From: Hymenobacter daecheongensis DSM 21074
GTDB taxonomy: Bacteria; Bacteroidota; Bacteroidia; Cytophagales; Hymenobacteraceae
Length of the DNA: 64,000 nucleotides
NCBI RefSeq assembly: GCF_900141805.1
Contig: NZ_FQYN01000008.1
Location: 124,001-188,000, forward strand
Direction: 5' to 3'
Positions 1-8,087 of the stretch are shown piece after piece. The notes under the pieces were generated by a model. That model worked only from the letters and a program-made list of their open reading frames with translations, was not told the origin of the DNA and ran no database searches. The position numbers and the translations under genes were made by a program. Each line of letters opens with the position of its first letter. Within the stretch, counting starts at the first letter, position 1.

Positions 1-32
1 GAGACGCAAGTATGCGTCTCTACACCGTTCAG
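1..32. repeat. Dispersed GAGACGCA/TGCGTCTC hairpin repeat, copy 1 (truncated by window edge)
   Basis: The first 20 bases form a hairpin with 8-bp arms (GAGACGCA and TGCGTCTC), followed by TACACCGTTC. The same unit recurs at 24367-24395 and, as a full inverted pair, at 60531-60617. The window starts inside the element, so its left half is not visible. Confidence 0.8.
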
Positions 33-43
33 ACTTACCCCAA

Positions 44-90
44 CAAAGCGCGCCGCAACAGCCTCACAGCAGCTGTTGCGGCGCGCTTTG
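44..90 (+). terminator. Strong hairpin, probable terminator of an upstream gene outside the window
   Basis: A 19-bp perfect stem (44-62 pairs with 72-90) around a 9-base loop, followed by an AT-rich stretch with a T run at about 99-105. It probably ends a rightward gene lying left of the window. Confidence 0.6.
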
Positions 91-181
91 CTGTATTATT
101 TTTTGTCGTGATTATAGCTTTAGCGGCGTCAGAACAAGCTTATTGCGCTCAATTAGTTGCGTCAATCAGTACCTTTAGCCC

Positions 182-712
182 ATGAACCGCAAACCGCACA
201 TCGCGCTTACTGCCTTGCAGCTTTTTGCTGAGAAAGGCTTTGAAAATACCTCCACCCAACTCATTGCCAAAGAAGCCGAAGTTTCGGAGGCCCTTATCTT
301 CAAGTATTTCGGCAGCAAGGAACGCCTGCTCGATCATATCATCAAAAGCGGCTACAAGCGCGTAATTGAGCAAAACCGGGGCCGGCTGCTGAACAGCTCA
401 CCACTGGAGTTGGTCTACAAAATCATTGACCTGCCCTACGAGCTGGTGCGCGAGGAGCCGCACTTCTGGAAGCTGCAGTCGCGGCTGATTGACGTGGAAA
501 CGGCCCGCAAGCAGCACGAGCAGTTCCTGCAGCCCATGCCCGGCCTGCTCATCGAGTCCTTTCGCCAGTTGGGCTACGCGCAGCCGGAAATGGAAACGCG
601 CTTCCTGCTGGGCTTAGTAGATGCACTCTGGAAAGGCCTGGCCAACCTGCGCCCTGAGTACACCCCGGAGATGCGCGACTTCATCAAAACCAAGTACCGG
701 CAGCAATCCTGA
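182..712 (+). CDS. TetR/AcrR-family transcriptional regulator
   Basis: A 176-residue protein of usual TetR length. The N-terminal ~50 residues carry the TetR helix-turn-helix: FAEKGFENTSTQLIAKEAEV followed by the recognition-helix segment IFKYFGSKERLL. The remainder is a variable all-helical ligand domain that I cannot assign to an inducer. It is followed by a strong terminator at 738-780, so it is probably monocistronic. It lies 450 bases before a second, co-oriented TetR gene. The two differ outside the HTH and do not look like a recent duplication. The target is unknown. Confidence 0.9.
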   Translation: MNRKPHIALTALQLFAEKGFENTSTQLIAKEAEVSEALIFKYFGSKERLLDHIIKSGYKRVIEQNRGRLLNSSPLELVYKIIDLPYELVREEPHFWKLQSRLIDVETARKQHEQFLQPMPGLLIESFRQLGYAQPEMETRFLLGLVDALWKGLANLRPEYTPEMRDFIKTKYRQQS

Positions 713-737
713 CAGGCCGTTTGCTGGCCGCCCAACG

Positions 738-780
738 CAAAAGCCCGCCCCACCGAGCAGATCGGCGGGGCGGGCTTTTG
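738..780 (+). terminator. Rho-independent terminator after the first TetR gene
   Basis: Left arm CAAAAGCCCGCCCC (738-751) pairs with 767-780, with an additional inner CCGA/TCGG pairing. The right arm ends in TTTT. The A-rich left and T-rich right arms mean it could work in both directions. Confidence 0.8.
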
Positions 781-935
781 CAGTCGGAAACCTCGCAGTT
801 TTCGCCTGATTCTGCCGGCTGGGGTGGGAGCAACACCCGGCAGAGTAGATCGTGGGAATTGGCCTGGGGCAAAACCGGGGGGCTTTTTGCCGGGGCAGGT
901 CAAAATTACCAAAAGATTCGCAGAGACTGGTAAGT

Positions 936-1105
936 GTTAGCTAACTTTTAGTAAGTGTACGCTCACCAATACCATTCAACTTCCATGTTATCAAAATATT
1001 ACCAACTAAAGCCAGCAAAAATAAATTGAAGCCGTCATGGAATACGCCTGCCTTTAGTGTCTTGGATCTGGAGTCGGATACGCAGGTAAACTAACATTTG
1101 TTAGT
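936..1105. promoter_or_regulatory. Two palindromic operator-like sites upstream of the second TetR gene
   Basis: The 452-base gap 713-1164 holds the terminator at 738-780 and two palindromes that share the half-site CTAAC. They are GTTAGCTAAC at 936-945 and ACTAACA-TT-TGTTAGT at 1090-1105 (7-bp perfect arms). Paired palindromes just upstream of a tetR gene are the usual arrangement for autoregulation. Nothing else was recognised in the gap. Assignment to this regulator is inference. Confidence 0.5.
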
Positions 1106-1164
1106 ATATTTAACCTGTTCATCCAGCCCTTGGCCCTACTTACTTTCGGCTACCCGGCGCATTC

Positions 1165-1746
1165 ATGGCTAAAAAAACAAAGAGCAACAAGCGGCAGCTG
1201 ATTCTGGAGGAAGCAGCTAAGCTATTTAAGGCCAGAGGATTTGGTGGCACCTCCATGCGCGATTTGGGCGCGCAGGTGGGCATGGAAGCGGCCAGCATGT
1301 ACAACCACATCAACTCCAAAGACGAGATTCTGGAAATAATCTGCTTTCAGATTTCGGACACCTACATTTCGCAACTGGCTGAGATTGAGCAGACGGCTAC
1401 GAGCTACGTGGAGAAAATCAAAGCCCTGATCCGGCTGCACATCCGGCTCATGATTGAGGATGGGGCGGCCGTATCGGTAGCCAACAACGACTGGAAATAC
1501 CTGACCAACGACAAGCTCGAAGCCTTTAAGCAGGCCCGCAAAAACTACGAAAAGGGCTTTGCGGCCCTGATTGAGCAGGGCATTGCGGCCGGCGAATTGC
1601 AGCCCGTGAATGCCTCCGTGGCGCTGTTCACCATCTTGTCGGCGGTGCGGTGGGTGGAGCTGTGGTATCGGCCGGGCCGGGGCATCACGGCCGAGGAGCT
1701 GGAAGAAAACATCATCACCTTACTTCTGAATGGCCTGGCTAAGTGA
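1165..1746 (+). CDS. TetR/AcrR-family regulator, probable regulator of the following PaaE-type gene
   Basis: A 193-residue protein. The N-terminal HTH is clear (ILEEAAKLFKARGFGGTSMR, then the recognition-helix region ASMYNHINSKDEIL). The C-terminal half resembles the ligand domain of TetR regulators found next to phenylacetate-catabolism genes in Bacteroidota. It lies about 100 bases upstream of a PaaE-type reductase on the same strand, which supports that role. The gap between them is filled by a hairpin repeat, so co-transcription is not certain. Palindromes at 936-945 and 1090-1105 are candidate operators. Confidence 0.88.
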   Translation: MAKKTKSNKRQLILEEAAKLFKARGFGGTSMRDLGAQVGMEAASMYNHINSKDEILEIICFQISDTYISQLAEIEQTATSYVEKIKALIRLHIRLMIEDGAAVSVANNDWKYLTNDKLEAFKQARKNYEKGFAALIEQGIAAGELQPVNASVALFTILSAVRWVELWYRPGRGITAEELEENIITLLLNGLAK

Positions 1747-1842
1747 GTTATCAGTTGTTCGTTGTCAGTTGTCAGTTTTTTCATTCATTGATAAAATAGC
1801 CAACAGCCGACTAACAACTGCCAACGAACAACCGACAACTAA
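1747..1842. repeat. GTTGTC-type inverted repeat element, copy 1
   Basis: Repeats of CAGTTGTC and GTTGTTCGTTG on the left (about 1753-1775) face their complement, CAACGAACAAC, on the right (about 1815-1834), around an AT-rich centre. A related element with the same words lies at 13577-13722. Confidence 0.65.
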
Positions 1843-1847
1843 AAACC

Positions 1848-2924
1848 ATGAGATTTCATAAAGTCAAAATCAAGCGTATTCAGCGCGAGACGCCCGATGC
1901 GGTGGTCGTATCGCTGGAGGTGCCGGAGGCGCTGCGCGACACGTTCCGGTTCACGCAGGGGCAATACCTTACATTTCGGCGCGAGCATGATGGCGAGGAG
2001 CTGCGCCGCTCCTATTCCATCTGCAGCAGCCCTTTAGATAATGAGTGGCAGGTAGCCATCAAGAAGGTGCCGGAAGGGCGATTCTCGAGCCTGGCGGTGG
2101 ACCGGCTGCGCGTGGGCGAAGAGCTGGACGTGATGCCGCCGGCCGGCCGCTTCTTCACGCCGCTCGACCCCGCCCACGCCAAGCACTACGTGGCTTTCGC
2201 GGCGGGCAGCGGCATCACGCCAGTGTTCAGCATCATCAAAACGGTGCTCATGACCGAGCCGCACAGCCAGGTAACGCTGATTTATGGCAACCGGGGCCGC
2301 AATTCCATCATTTTCAAGGAAGGCTTGGAGGCGCTCAAGAATAAGTTTCTGGACCGCCTGAGCGTGTACCACATTCTGAGCCGCGAGCAGGGCGACACCG
2401 ATTTGCTTTTCGGCCGCATTGATGAGCAGAAAACCCGCCTTTTCCTGGATAAGCTTTTGCCCGCCAGCCAGATTGACGAGTGCTTTATCTGCGGGCCGGA
2501 GGAGATGATAAACGGCGTGAAATCGGCCCTAACCAGCGCCGGCGTGGCCCCGGAAAAGATTCACTTCGAGATGTTCACCTCGGCCGGCAGCGGGGCCAAG
2601 CCGGCCGGCCCGGCCAAAACCCACGTAATCGGCGAAGACGACAAGCACAGCCAGGTGACGGTGCAGCTGGACGGCACCACGCGCCTGCTGGAGATGTCGT
2701 ATTATGGCAATACGATTCTGGATGCGCTGCTGGAAACCGGCGTGGATGCGCCCTATTCGTGCAAAAACGGCATGTGCAGCACCTGCCGCGCCCGCGTGAC
2801 CGATGGCCAGGCGGAAATGGACGTGAACTACTCTCTCTCCGATGCCGAAGTGGCCAAAGGCTACGTGCTGACCTGCCAGGCCCGCCCCGTGACGGAGAAG
2901 GTGAAGGTGGATTTTGATCAGTAA
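1848..2924 (+). CDS. paaE: PaaE-type ferredoxin-NAD(P)H reductase (phenylacetyl-CoA epoxidase reductase subunit)
   Basis: A 358-residue, three-domain electron-transfer protein. Residues ~1-100 form the FAD-binding barrel (RRSYSICSSP flavin motif). Residues ~105-235 form the NAD(P)-binding domain (AAGSGITPVFSI; ending near CGPEEMI). The last ~90 residues are a plant-type 2Fe-2S ferredoxin domain with ligands C305, C310 and C313 (CKNGMCSTC) and a fourth Cys in LTCQARP. This order is that of PaaE/PaaK, which feeds electrons to the PaaAC epoxidase. The oxygenase subunits paaA-D are not in this window, so related reductases for other oxygenases remain possible. Confidence 0.82.
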   Translation: MRFHKVKIKRIQRETPDAVVVSLEVPEALRDTFRFTQGQYLTFRREHDGEELRRSYSICSSPLDNEWQVAIKKVPEGRFSSLAVDRLRVGEELDVMPPAGRFFTPLDPAHAKHYVAFAAGSGITPVFSIIKTVLMTEPHSQVTLIYGNRGRNSIIFKEGLEALKNKFLDRLSVYHILSREQGDTDLLFGRIDEQKTRLFLDKLLPASQIDECFICGPEEMINGVKSALTSAGVAPEKIHFEMFTSAGSGAKPAGPAKTHVIGEDDKHSQVTVQLDGTTRLLEMSYYGNTILDALLETGVDAPYSCKNGMCSTCRARVTDGQAEMDVNYSLSDAEVAKGYVLTCQARPVTEKVKVDFDQ

Positions 2925-3013
2925 AGCGGCGCGCGGGGCCGCTAAACCTTCGTCGGGGGCAGCGGGAGCAAAATTGCTCCAACCCTGCGCCCGGTTCCGT
3001 AGTTTAGGCAACT

Positions 3014-3565
3014 ATGCTCGCCATTACCTCCGTGCTCAGCCCGCACTACGCGGCTCGCATCAACCGCCTAATCAAGAGCCTGGAAACGAAGTTCGGGCTC
3101 AACGACGTGCAGGCCACGCCCGAGCCGCACATCACCTACCAGCTGGCGGGGGTGCGCAAGCTTTCGGCCCTGCACGCGGCGCTGCGCCAGGTGGCGGCGG
3201 CTACCCCGCCGTTTGCGGTGCATACTACCGGCCTGGGCGTGTTTCCGGGTCCTAATCCGACCATCTATATTCCGGTGCTGCGCACTAATGAACTGAACCA
3301 GCTGCATCAACGCATTCTGGCCGCCACGGCCCCACTGGCTCTGCGCACCGACCGGTTCAGCGGGCCCGAGTGCTGGCTGCCGCACATTTCGCTGGCCCTG
3401 CACGACACCACGCCCGCGCTGCTGGGGCCGGTGCTGCAATACCTGAATCAACAGACCTTCAACCTAAAGCTGCCCGTGGACAACCTCACCATTCTGCGCC
3501 AGCAGGGCGACCTGTTTCTGCGCGAGGAAGTATTCGCCTTCCAGGGCGTAGCGGGGCCGGTGTAG
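3014..3565 (+). CDS. 2'-5' RNA ligase / 2H phosphoesterase superfamily protein
   Basis: A 183-residue cytoplasmic protein with the two signature H-x-T/S motifs of the 2H superfamily: PHITYQL near residue 39 and PHISLAL near residue 122. The two histidines form the catalytic pair that acts on 2',3'-cyclic or 2'-5' phosphodiester bonds. Length and spacing fit the LigT/YjcG-type family. The physiological substrate in Bacteroidota is not known. It follows paaE by about 90 bases on the same strand. Confidence 0.85.
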   Translation: MLAITSVLSPHYAARINRLIKSLETKFGLNDVQATPEPHITYQLAGVRKLSALHAALRQVAAATPPFAVHTTGLGVFPGPNPTIYIPVLRTNELNQLHQRILAATAPLALRTDRFSGPECWLPHISLALHDTTPALLGPVLQYLNQQTFNLKLPVDNLTILRQQGDLFLREEVFAFQGVAGPV

Positions 3566-3617
3566 CGGCGGGCCACCCCTATTTTGCGGGCCGTGCGGCA
3601 ATGTGGCGGCCGCCTCC

Positions 3618-3625
3618 GACCTTTG
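3618..3625 (+). promoter_or_regulatory. Bacteroidota-type -7 promoter box (GACCTTTG)
   Basis: GACCTTTG lies 30 bases before the ATG at 3655 and matches the TAnnTTTG -7 consensus except at the first base. No well-spaced TTTG -33 element is evident. Confidence 0.4.
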
Positions 3626-3654
3626 CGCCTCAACCACCAACCTCTTTTCTGCTT

Positions 3655-4119
3655 ATGTATTCCATCGTACTCGCTCTGCATTCCTGGTCGCGCTGGCTGG
3701 TGCTGATTTTCGGGCTCATTGCCGTTTTCCGCGCCTTCAGCGGCTGGCAGGGCCGCAAGCCCTTCGTGGGGGCCGATAATGGCATGGGTGCCTCCTTCGT
3801 GGGCTCCATGCACCTGCAGTTGCTGCTGGGCCTGATTTTGTATTTTGGGCTGAGTCCCTTTGGCGTGAAAGCCTTCGAGACGGCCGGCGCCGCGGTGATG
3901 AAGGACCCCATCGGGCGCTTCTGGGGCGTAGAGCATATTGCCATGATGGTGCTGGCCGTGGTGGCCGCGCAGGTAGGCCGCACGCTCTCCAAGAAGGCCA
4001 CCGACCCAGTGTTGAAGCACAAAAAGGCCTTCACCTGGTTCGTGGTGGCCCTGGTGCTGGTGCTGCTCATGATTCCGTGGGGCATCTGGAACCCGGCCCG
4101 GCCGCTTTTCCGTTTCTAG
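3655..4119 (+). CDS. Small cytochrome b-like integral membrane protein
   Basis: 154 residues with four hydrophobic segments, near residues 1-24, 46-66, 90-112 and 128-145. Histidines lie at or near membrane segments: HSWSRWLVL, MHLQLLLGL and VEHIAMMVL. Similar Bacteroidota proteins are often labelled cytochrome B, and the histidines could ligate haem, but no CxxCH motif is present. An upstream in-frame extension exists, but it runs through the previous gene and the -7 box at 3618 points to this ATG. Function unknown. Confidence 0.75.
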   Translation: MYSIVLALHSWSRWLVLIFGLIAVFRAFSGWQGRKPFVGADNGMGASFVGSMHLQLLLGLILYFGLSPFGVKAFETAGAAVMKDPIGRFWGVEHIAMMVLAVVAAQVGRTLSKKATDPVLKHKKAFTWFVVALVLVLLMIPWGIWNPARPLFRF

Positions 4120-4310
4120 CGCAGCTGGCCGCCGGGCGGCGGCCCTGGTCCTCACATAATAAGGGGAGGCCAGGGCCGCCTGCCGGCTGTGGGGGCGGCA
4201 TTTGCGGAGCAACGCGCGGACGCGCGGCGGGATGCGTCGCTTTTTCGCCAAAACCTGCGTAGTATTAGCCCCCCGAACTGCCTTTTCACCCGCCCTCACC
4301 TTTTCGCAAC

Positions 4311-4484
4311 GTGTCCAAACCGCTAGCCAAACCGCGCTTCTCCAGGGAAGAGTTCTGTGAGCTGATTGATGCGCGCCTGCACCAATTGGAAACCCATACC
4401 GAGGCCAAGCGGCGCTACGCCGCCGTGCTGGCCGCCATCCGCCAAAACCTTGATACGTACAAGCAAACCCGCAAAATGGCCTGA
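4311..4484 (+). CDS. Small 57-residue helical protein with GTG start
   Basis: An open frame beginning GTG TCC AAA CCG and ending AAA ATG GCC TGA encodes 57 residues. The product is charged and predicted mostly helical (FSREEFCELIDARLHQLE). A strong terminator follows 25 bases downstream, which supports expression as an independent unit. I recognise no family. The main doubt is the lack of an ATG. The upstream gap 4120-4310 shows nothing I can name. Confidence 0.5.
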   Translation: MSKPLAKPRFSREEFCELIDARLHQLETHTEAKRRYAAVLAAIRQNLDTYKQTRKMA

Positions 4485-4508
4485 GCCGGCCCTGCCGCCC
4501 GCCTTTTC

Positions 4509-4540
4509 CGACTGCCGGCCCCGCGTGGGGCCGGCAGTCG
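4509..4540. terminator. Terminator shared by convergent genes
   Basis: A perfect 14-bp stem (4509-4522 with 4527-4540) closing the tetraloop GCGT, followed by GCGTTTT. It lies between the rightward small gene and the leftward SDR gene and is symmetrical enough to serve both. Confidence 0.8.
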
Positions 4541-4563
4541 GCGTTTTGAGTGGCAGTGCCCGG

Positions 4564-5325
4564 CTACAGCGAGTAGCCGCCCGAGGCCTCGATGCGTTGG
4601 GCATTCACCCAGCGGGCGGCCTCGGAGCACAGAAAGGCCACCACACCCCCAATATCGTCGGGCTCGCCGATGCGGCCCAGGGCCGTATTGCCCGCCATGT
4701 ACTGCTCCAGCTGCGGGTGCGCCGTGCGGGCCGCGGCGGTAAAGTCGGTTTTGATGATGCCCGGCGCCACCACGTTGGCCCGGATGCCGCGGCCGCCCAG
4801 CTCCTTGGCCATGTACTTGGTCAGGGTTTCCACGGCTCCCTTCATGCTGGCGTAGGCCGCGTAGCCGGGCGTGGTGAAGCGGGCCAAGCCGGTAGAGAAG
4901 TTCACGATGCCGCCGCCGTCGGCCAGCAGGGGCAGCAGCTTCTGGGTGAGGAAGTATACGCCCTTGAAATGCACGTTCAGCAGGTTGTCGAAGTCCTCCT
5001 CGGTGGTCTGGGCGAAGGGCGAGGGCGCATCAATTCCGGCGTTGTTGATCAGGAAGTCGAAGGAGGCGCGGTTCCAGTGCTGCTCTAGGTGCTGGGCCAG
5101 GGTTTCGGCGAAGGCGGGGAACGACGCGCTGCGGCCCACATCCAGCGGCAGGGCCACCGCTTTGCGCCCCAGGGCTTCGATCTGGGCAACGACGGCCCGG
5201 GCTTCGGCCTCCTGCTGGCGGTAGGTGATGATGAGGTCGTGGCCGGCCTGGGCCAGGTGCAGGGCGCTGTTTTTGCCCAGTCCGCGGCTGCCGCCCGTCA
5301 CGAGGGCTATCTTGTTTGTGGTCAT
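4564..5325 (-). CDS. Short-chain dehydrogenase/reductase (SDR)
   Basis: A 253-residue classical SDR. It has the Rossmann motif TGGSRGLGKN near residue 11, NNAG near residue 93, a Ser in NFSTGL, and the catalytic YAAYASMK (YxxxK). The C-terminus, RIEASGGYSL, is typical of NAD(P)H-dependent 3-oxoacyl reductase/dehydrogenase-like SDRs. Substrate cannot be assigned. The start MTTNKIALV is chosen because the longer frame upstream is non-homologous. It follows an AraC-type regulator on the same strand after 73 bases, suggesting an operon or a regulator-target pair. Confidence 0.9.
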   Translation of the reverse strand: MTTNKIALVTGGSRGLGKNSALHLAQAGHDLIITYRQQEAEARAVVAQIEALGRKAVALPLDVGRSASFPAFAETLAQHLEQHWNRASFDFLINNAGIDAPSPFAQTTEEDFDNLLNVHFKGVYFLTQKLLPLLADGGGIVNFSTGLARFTTPGYAAYASMKGAVETLTKYMAKELGGRGIRANVVAPGIIKTDFTAAARTAHPQLEQYMAGNTALGRIGEPDDIGGVVAFLCSEAARWVNAQRIEASGGYSL

Positions 5326-5398
5326 AGTTTTCAGAAAGTGAAATGGATGACACAAAGGTGCCCGTTTGGGCGGGCCGGCGTATGGTGACTGGTTCAGT

Positions 5399-5818
5399 TT
5401 AAATGGTGACAGTTTCCGTTTTTTGCAGTCGGCGGGTTTCCCACTCCTGCTCCCGGTACTGCTTGGGGGTGCAGCCGGCAAAGCGCTTGAAGAACTTGGT
5501 GAAGTTGGAGGGGTCGAAGGTGAGGCCGGCGGCAATGGCCGCCACGGGCTGGGTGGAGTCGCGCAGCTGCTCGCGGGCCACCTCCATGATGCGGGCCTCG
5601 AAGAAATAGCAGGGCGAGTGTCCGGTGGTGAGCTTGAGCGTGTTGCTCAGGTGCGTGGGATGGATATGCAGTTGGTCGGCAAAATCCCGGATTTCGAGCA
5701 TTTCGGTAGCGCGGCCGGCCACGATATCGGCCAGATGCTCGCTGACGAGCCGCAGGAAGTCGGCGGTAATTTCGTGCTGGCGGGCCAGGATTTTCTTGGG
5801 AATGGGCGTCGTTGGCAT
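5399..5818 (-). CDS. AraC-family DNA-binding protein lacking a sensor domain
   Basis: 139 residues, essentially a stand-alone AraC/XylS C-terminal domain. The first HTH is IRDFADQLHIHPTHLSNTLK and the second runs through PVAAIAAGLTFDPSNFTKFF, ending in the family signature GCTPKQYRE. Ordinary AraC regulators are ~280 residues with an N-terminal effector domain; this one has only about 35 residues before the HTH. It is immediately upstream of, and co-oriented with, the SDR gene, its likely target. Confidence 0.88.
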   Translation of the reverse strand: MPTTPIPKKILARQHEITADFLRLVSEHLADIVAGRATEMLEIRDFADQLHIHPTHLSNTLKLTTGHSPCYFFEARIMEVAREQLRDSTQPVAAIAAGLTFDPSNFTKFFKRFAGCTPKQYREQEWETRRLQKTETVTI

Positions 5819-5915
5819 CGGGTAAATAAGCAGAAAGCCCGGGAATAGTTGGGGATGCGGACCGGGAATTTACGCCCGCCGGGTTTGGCACCGAAAACTG
5901 CTCGCCGGGAAAAGC

Positions 5916-5923
5916 TACCTTCG
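5916..5923 (+). promoter_or_regulatory. -7 promoter box (TACCTTCG) for the PLP enzyme gene
   Basis: TACCTTCG lies 39 bases before the ATG at 5962 and is one base off TAnnTTTG. TACCTTNN boxes recur before several genes in this window. Confidence 0.45.
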
Positions 5924-5961
5924 TAACACTGTTCTCCTCTCCCACCCAACCCCCTTTTCCC

Positions 5962-7272
5962 ATGACGAATCCGCACGACCACGCCCACATTGGCGGCCAG
6001 CCGCTGCAGCCCGAAAGCCTGATGATGAGCTACGGCTACACCCCCGCCTGGAGCGAGGGCGCCATCAAGCCCCCGATTTTTCAGACCTCCACCTTCGTGT
6101 TTAAGAATGCTGAGGAAGGCAAGGCGTTCTTCGAGCTGGCCTACGGGCTGCGCCAGGCCAACCCCGACGAGGAAATGGGCCTGATCTACTCCCGCCTCAA
6201 CAACCCCAGCCTCGAAATTCTGGAGCACCGCCTCACCCTTTGGGATGGGGCCGAGGAAGCCGCCAGCTTCGCCTCGGGCATGGCCGCCATCAGTACCACG
6301 CTGCTGGCCCTGCTGCAGCCCGGCGACGTGGTGCTGCACTCCGAGCCCGTGTACGGCGGCTCCGATTTCTTCCTGAAAAACGTGCTGCGCAAGTTCGGCA
6401 TCGAGGCTCGGGGCTTTTTGCCCACCGCCACGCCCGCGGAGCTGCAGGCCCAGGCCGCGGCCATCGAGCCCGGCCGCCTGGCTATGATTTTTGTGGAAAC
6501 GCCCGCCAACCCCACCAACCACCTCGTGGATCTGGAAGCCTGCGCCGCCCTGGCCCGCCAGTACGGCACCGCCGACAAGCCCGTGCGCCTGGTGGTCGAC
6601 AATACCTTCCTGGGCCCCGTGTTCCAGCACCCGCTCAAGCACGGTGCCGATGTGGTGCTGTACTCGGCCACCAAGTTTCTGGGCGGCCACTCCGACCTGA
6701 TTGCGGGCGCGGCCCTGGCCAGCAAGCCGCTGATGAAGGAAATCAAGGCCATGCGCACCTTCATGGGCACCATGTGCGACCCCAACACCGGCTGGATGCT
6801 GATGCGCAGCCTCGAAACCCTGAAGCTGCGCATGGAGCGCGCCGCCCACTCAGCCCAGATCATTGCCGACTGGCTGCGGGCGCACCCGCTGGTGGCGCGC
6901 ACTTACTACCTCACCCACCTGGAGCACTCCCCCGCCCAGCAGGACATCTACCGCCGCCACTGCCTCTCGCCCGGCTCCATGATTTCGTTCGACATCAAGG
7001 GCGGCGAGGCCGAAGCCTTCCGCTTCCTCAACGCCCTCAAGCTAATAAAGCTGGCCGTAAGCCTGGGCGGCACCGAAAGCCTGGCCGAGCACCCCGGCAC
7101 CATGACCCACTCCGACATCACCGTGGAAGACCAGCGCGAAATGGGCATCACGCCCCAAATGGTGCGCCTGAGCATCGGCGTGGAAGACCCACAGGATCTG
7201 ATGCTGGATCTGGGGCAGGCATTTGAGGCGGTAGGGATGGTGAAGGAGAAGCGGCAGCCGGAAATGGCGTAG
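5962..7272 (+). CDS. Cystathionine gamma-synthase-family PLP enzyme (methionine gamma-lyase or related)
   Basis: A 436-residue member of the Cys/Met-metabolism PLP family. The Schiff-base lysine is K238 in YSATKFLGGHSD. The upstream VVDNTFLGP aspartate (pyridine nitrogen) and the N-terminal YSRLNNPS phosphate-contact motif are present. The C-terminal VRLSIGVEDPQDL is diagnostic of the family. It acts on O-substituted homoserine, cystathionine or methionine; sequence reading alone cannot separate the lyase from the synthase. The His-rich N-terminal ~20 residues are an extension. It stands alone with its own promoter box. Confidence 0.88.
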   Translation: MTNPHDHAHIGGQPLQPESLMMSYGYTPAWSEGAIKPPIFQTSTFVFKNAEEGKAFFELAYGLRQANPDEEMGLIYSRLNNPSLEILEHRLTLWDGAEEAASFASGMAAISTTLLALLQPGDVVLHSEPVYGGSDFFLKNVLRKFGIEARGFLPTATPAELQAQAAAIEPGRLAMIFVETPANPTNHLVDLEACAALARQYGTADKPVRLVVDNTFLGPVFQHPLKHGADVVLYSATKFLGGHSDLIAGAALASKPLMKEIKAMRTFMGTMCDPNTGWMLMRSLETLKLRMERAAHSAQIIADWLRAHPLVARTYYLTHLEHSPAQQDIYRRHCLSPGSMISFDIKGGEAEAFRFLNALKLIKLAVSLGGTESLAEHPGTMTHSDITVEDQREMGITPQMVRLSIGVEDPQDLMLDLGQAFEAVGMVKEKRQPEMA

Positions 7273-7377
7273 ATATTATTTAATTTACAAGCCCTTTCGT
7301 CTATTAAATTTTCTCCTTCAATTCATCGTACAAGCAAATCGACCACAATCTTATTTCCCACATTTCTTTAATAATTT

Positions 7378-7869
7378 ATGAAAATTTTGCTTTTAACTTT
7401 AGCATGGTCTTTCACATCCATATCACTCTGCTTTAGTCAAGACACAGATGTTACAGTCGCCCGTTCCTCAAAAGGCATGTTTATAGAAACCGAATACTAT
7501 GGCAATGACATATCTTTTAGATTAGGGCCAACAGCTGCCACACAGCTCATTAAAGGCATGAAAAAGGCAAAAGAATGGAGTGCCATTAATCAACAATACA
7601 AAAAAGAATTCCGAAAGGAAATTGTCCGTTTCTGGGTTATGGATAAAAGCACTTTCCAATTTCATGGCTACATGCAACAATTCGCTAACACAGCTAAACT
7701 TATCTTTACTGGTCGTACTGACGGCACAAGTTCTTGTCTCATCAAAATCGAAGGATCGGTAATGGTTTCTAACTTTTTAGAATTCAATTCTTATGATGAA
7801 ATGAACAATTTTCTTAAAATTTTGGAGGGCAAATCTGCCCAAAAAGAAGTTGACTCAATTTTCAAATAG
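7378..7869 (+). CDS. Exported protein of unknown function in an AT-rich patch
   Basis: 163 residues starting with a clear Sec signal peptide (MKILLLTLAWSFTSISLCFS, cleavage probably after FS-Q). The mature part is a small soluble domain rich in Lys, Phe and Asn. I recognise no family. Base composition is strikingly AT-rich from about 7273 to 7875, against well over 60% GC on both sides. Codon choice (AAA, ATT, TTT, TCT) also differs from the neighbours. This points to recent acquisition from a low-GC relative. Confidence 0.75.
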   Translation: MKILLLTLAWSFTSISLCFSQDTDVTVARSSKGMFIETEYYGNDISFRLGPTAATQLIKGMKKAKEWSAINQQYKKEFRKEIVRFWVMDKSTFQFHGYMQQFANTAKLIFTGRTDGTSSCLIKIEGSVMVSNFLEFNSYDEMNNFLKILEGKSAQKEVDSIFK

Positions 7870-7922
7870 TTTCCCTGCTGGCACGCATTTCTAACTTACG
7901 CCATCAGGTATGGAATCTCCCC

Positions 7923-8066
7923 AGTCGCTCGGCTATGCCGAGTGACCTCTACGCCGGAGCGGCTGTGTCGCGAGTTTCCCGCGCCGAGTAGCTGTTCTGG
8001 CAGCGTGGTGCAATTCGCAGCATAGCTGCTCAAAGCGTAGTCGTCACTCGGCCTAGCCGAGCGACT
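7923..8066. repeat. Long-range inverted repeat with 24-base arms
   Basis: The 24-base arm 7923-7946 is complementary to 8043-8066 with a single mismatch. Each arm is itself nearly self-complementary (CTCGGC...GCCGAG). With the adjacent palindrome at 8088-8142, it fills the gap between the AT-rich gene and the HTH protein. Confidence 0.75.
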
Positions 8067-8087
8067 GCGCGGGGCAGTCACTAGGTC

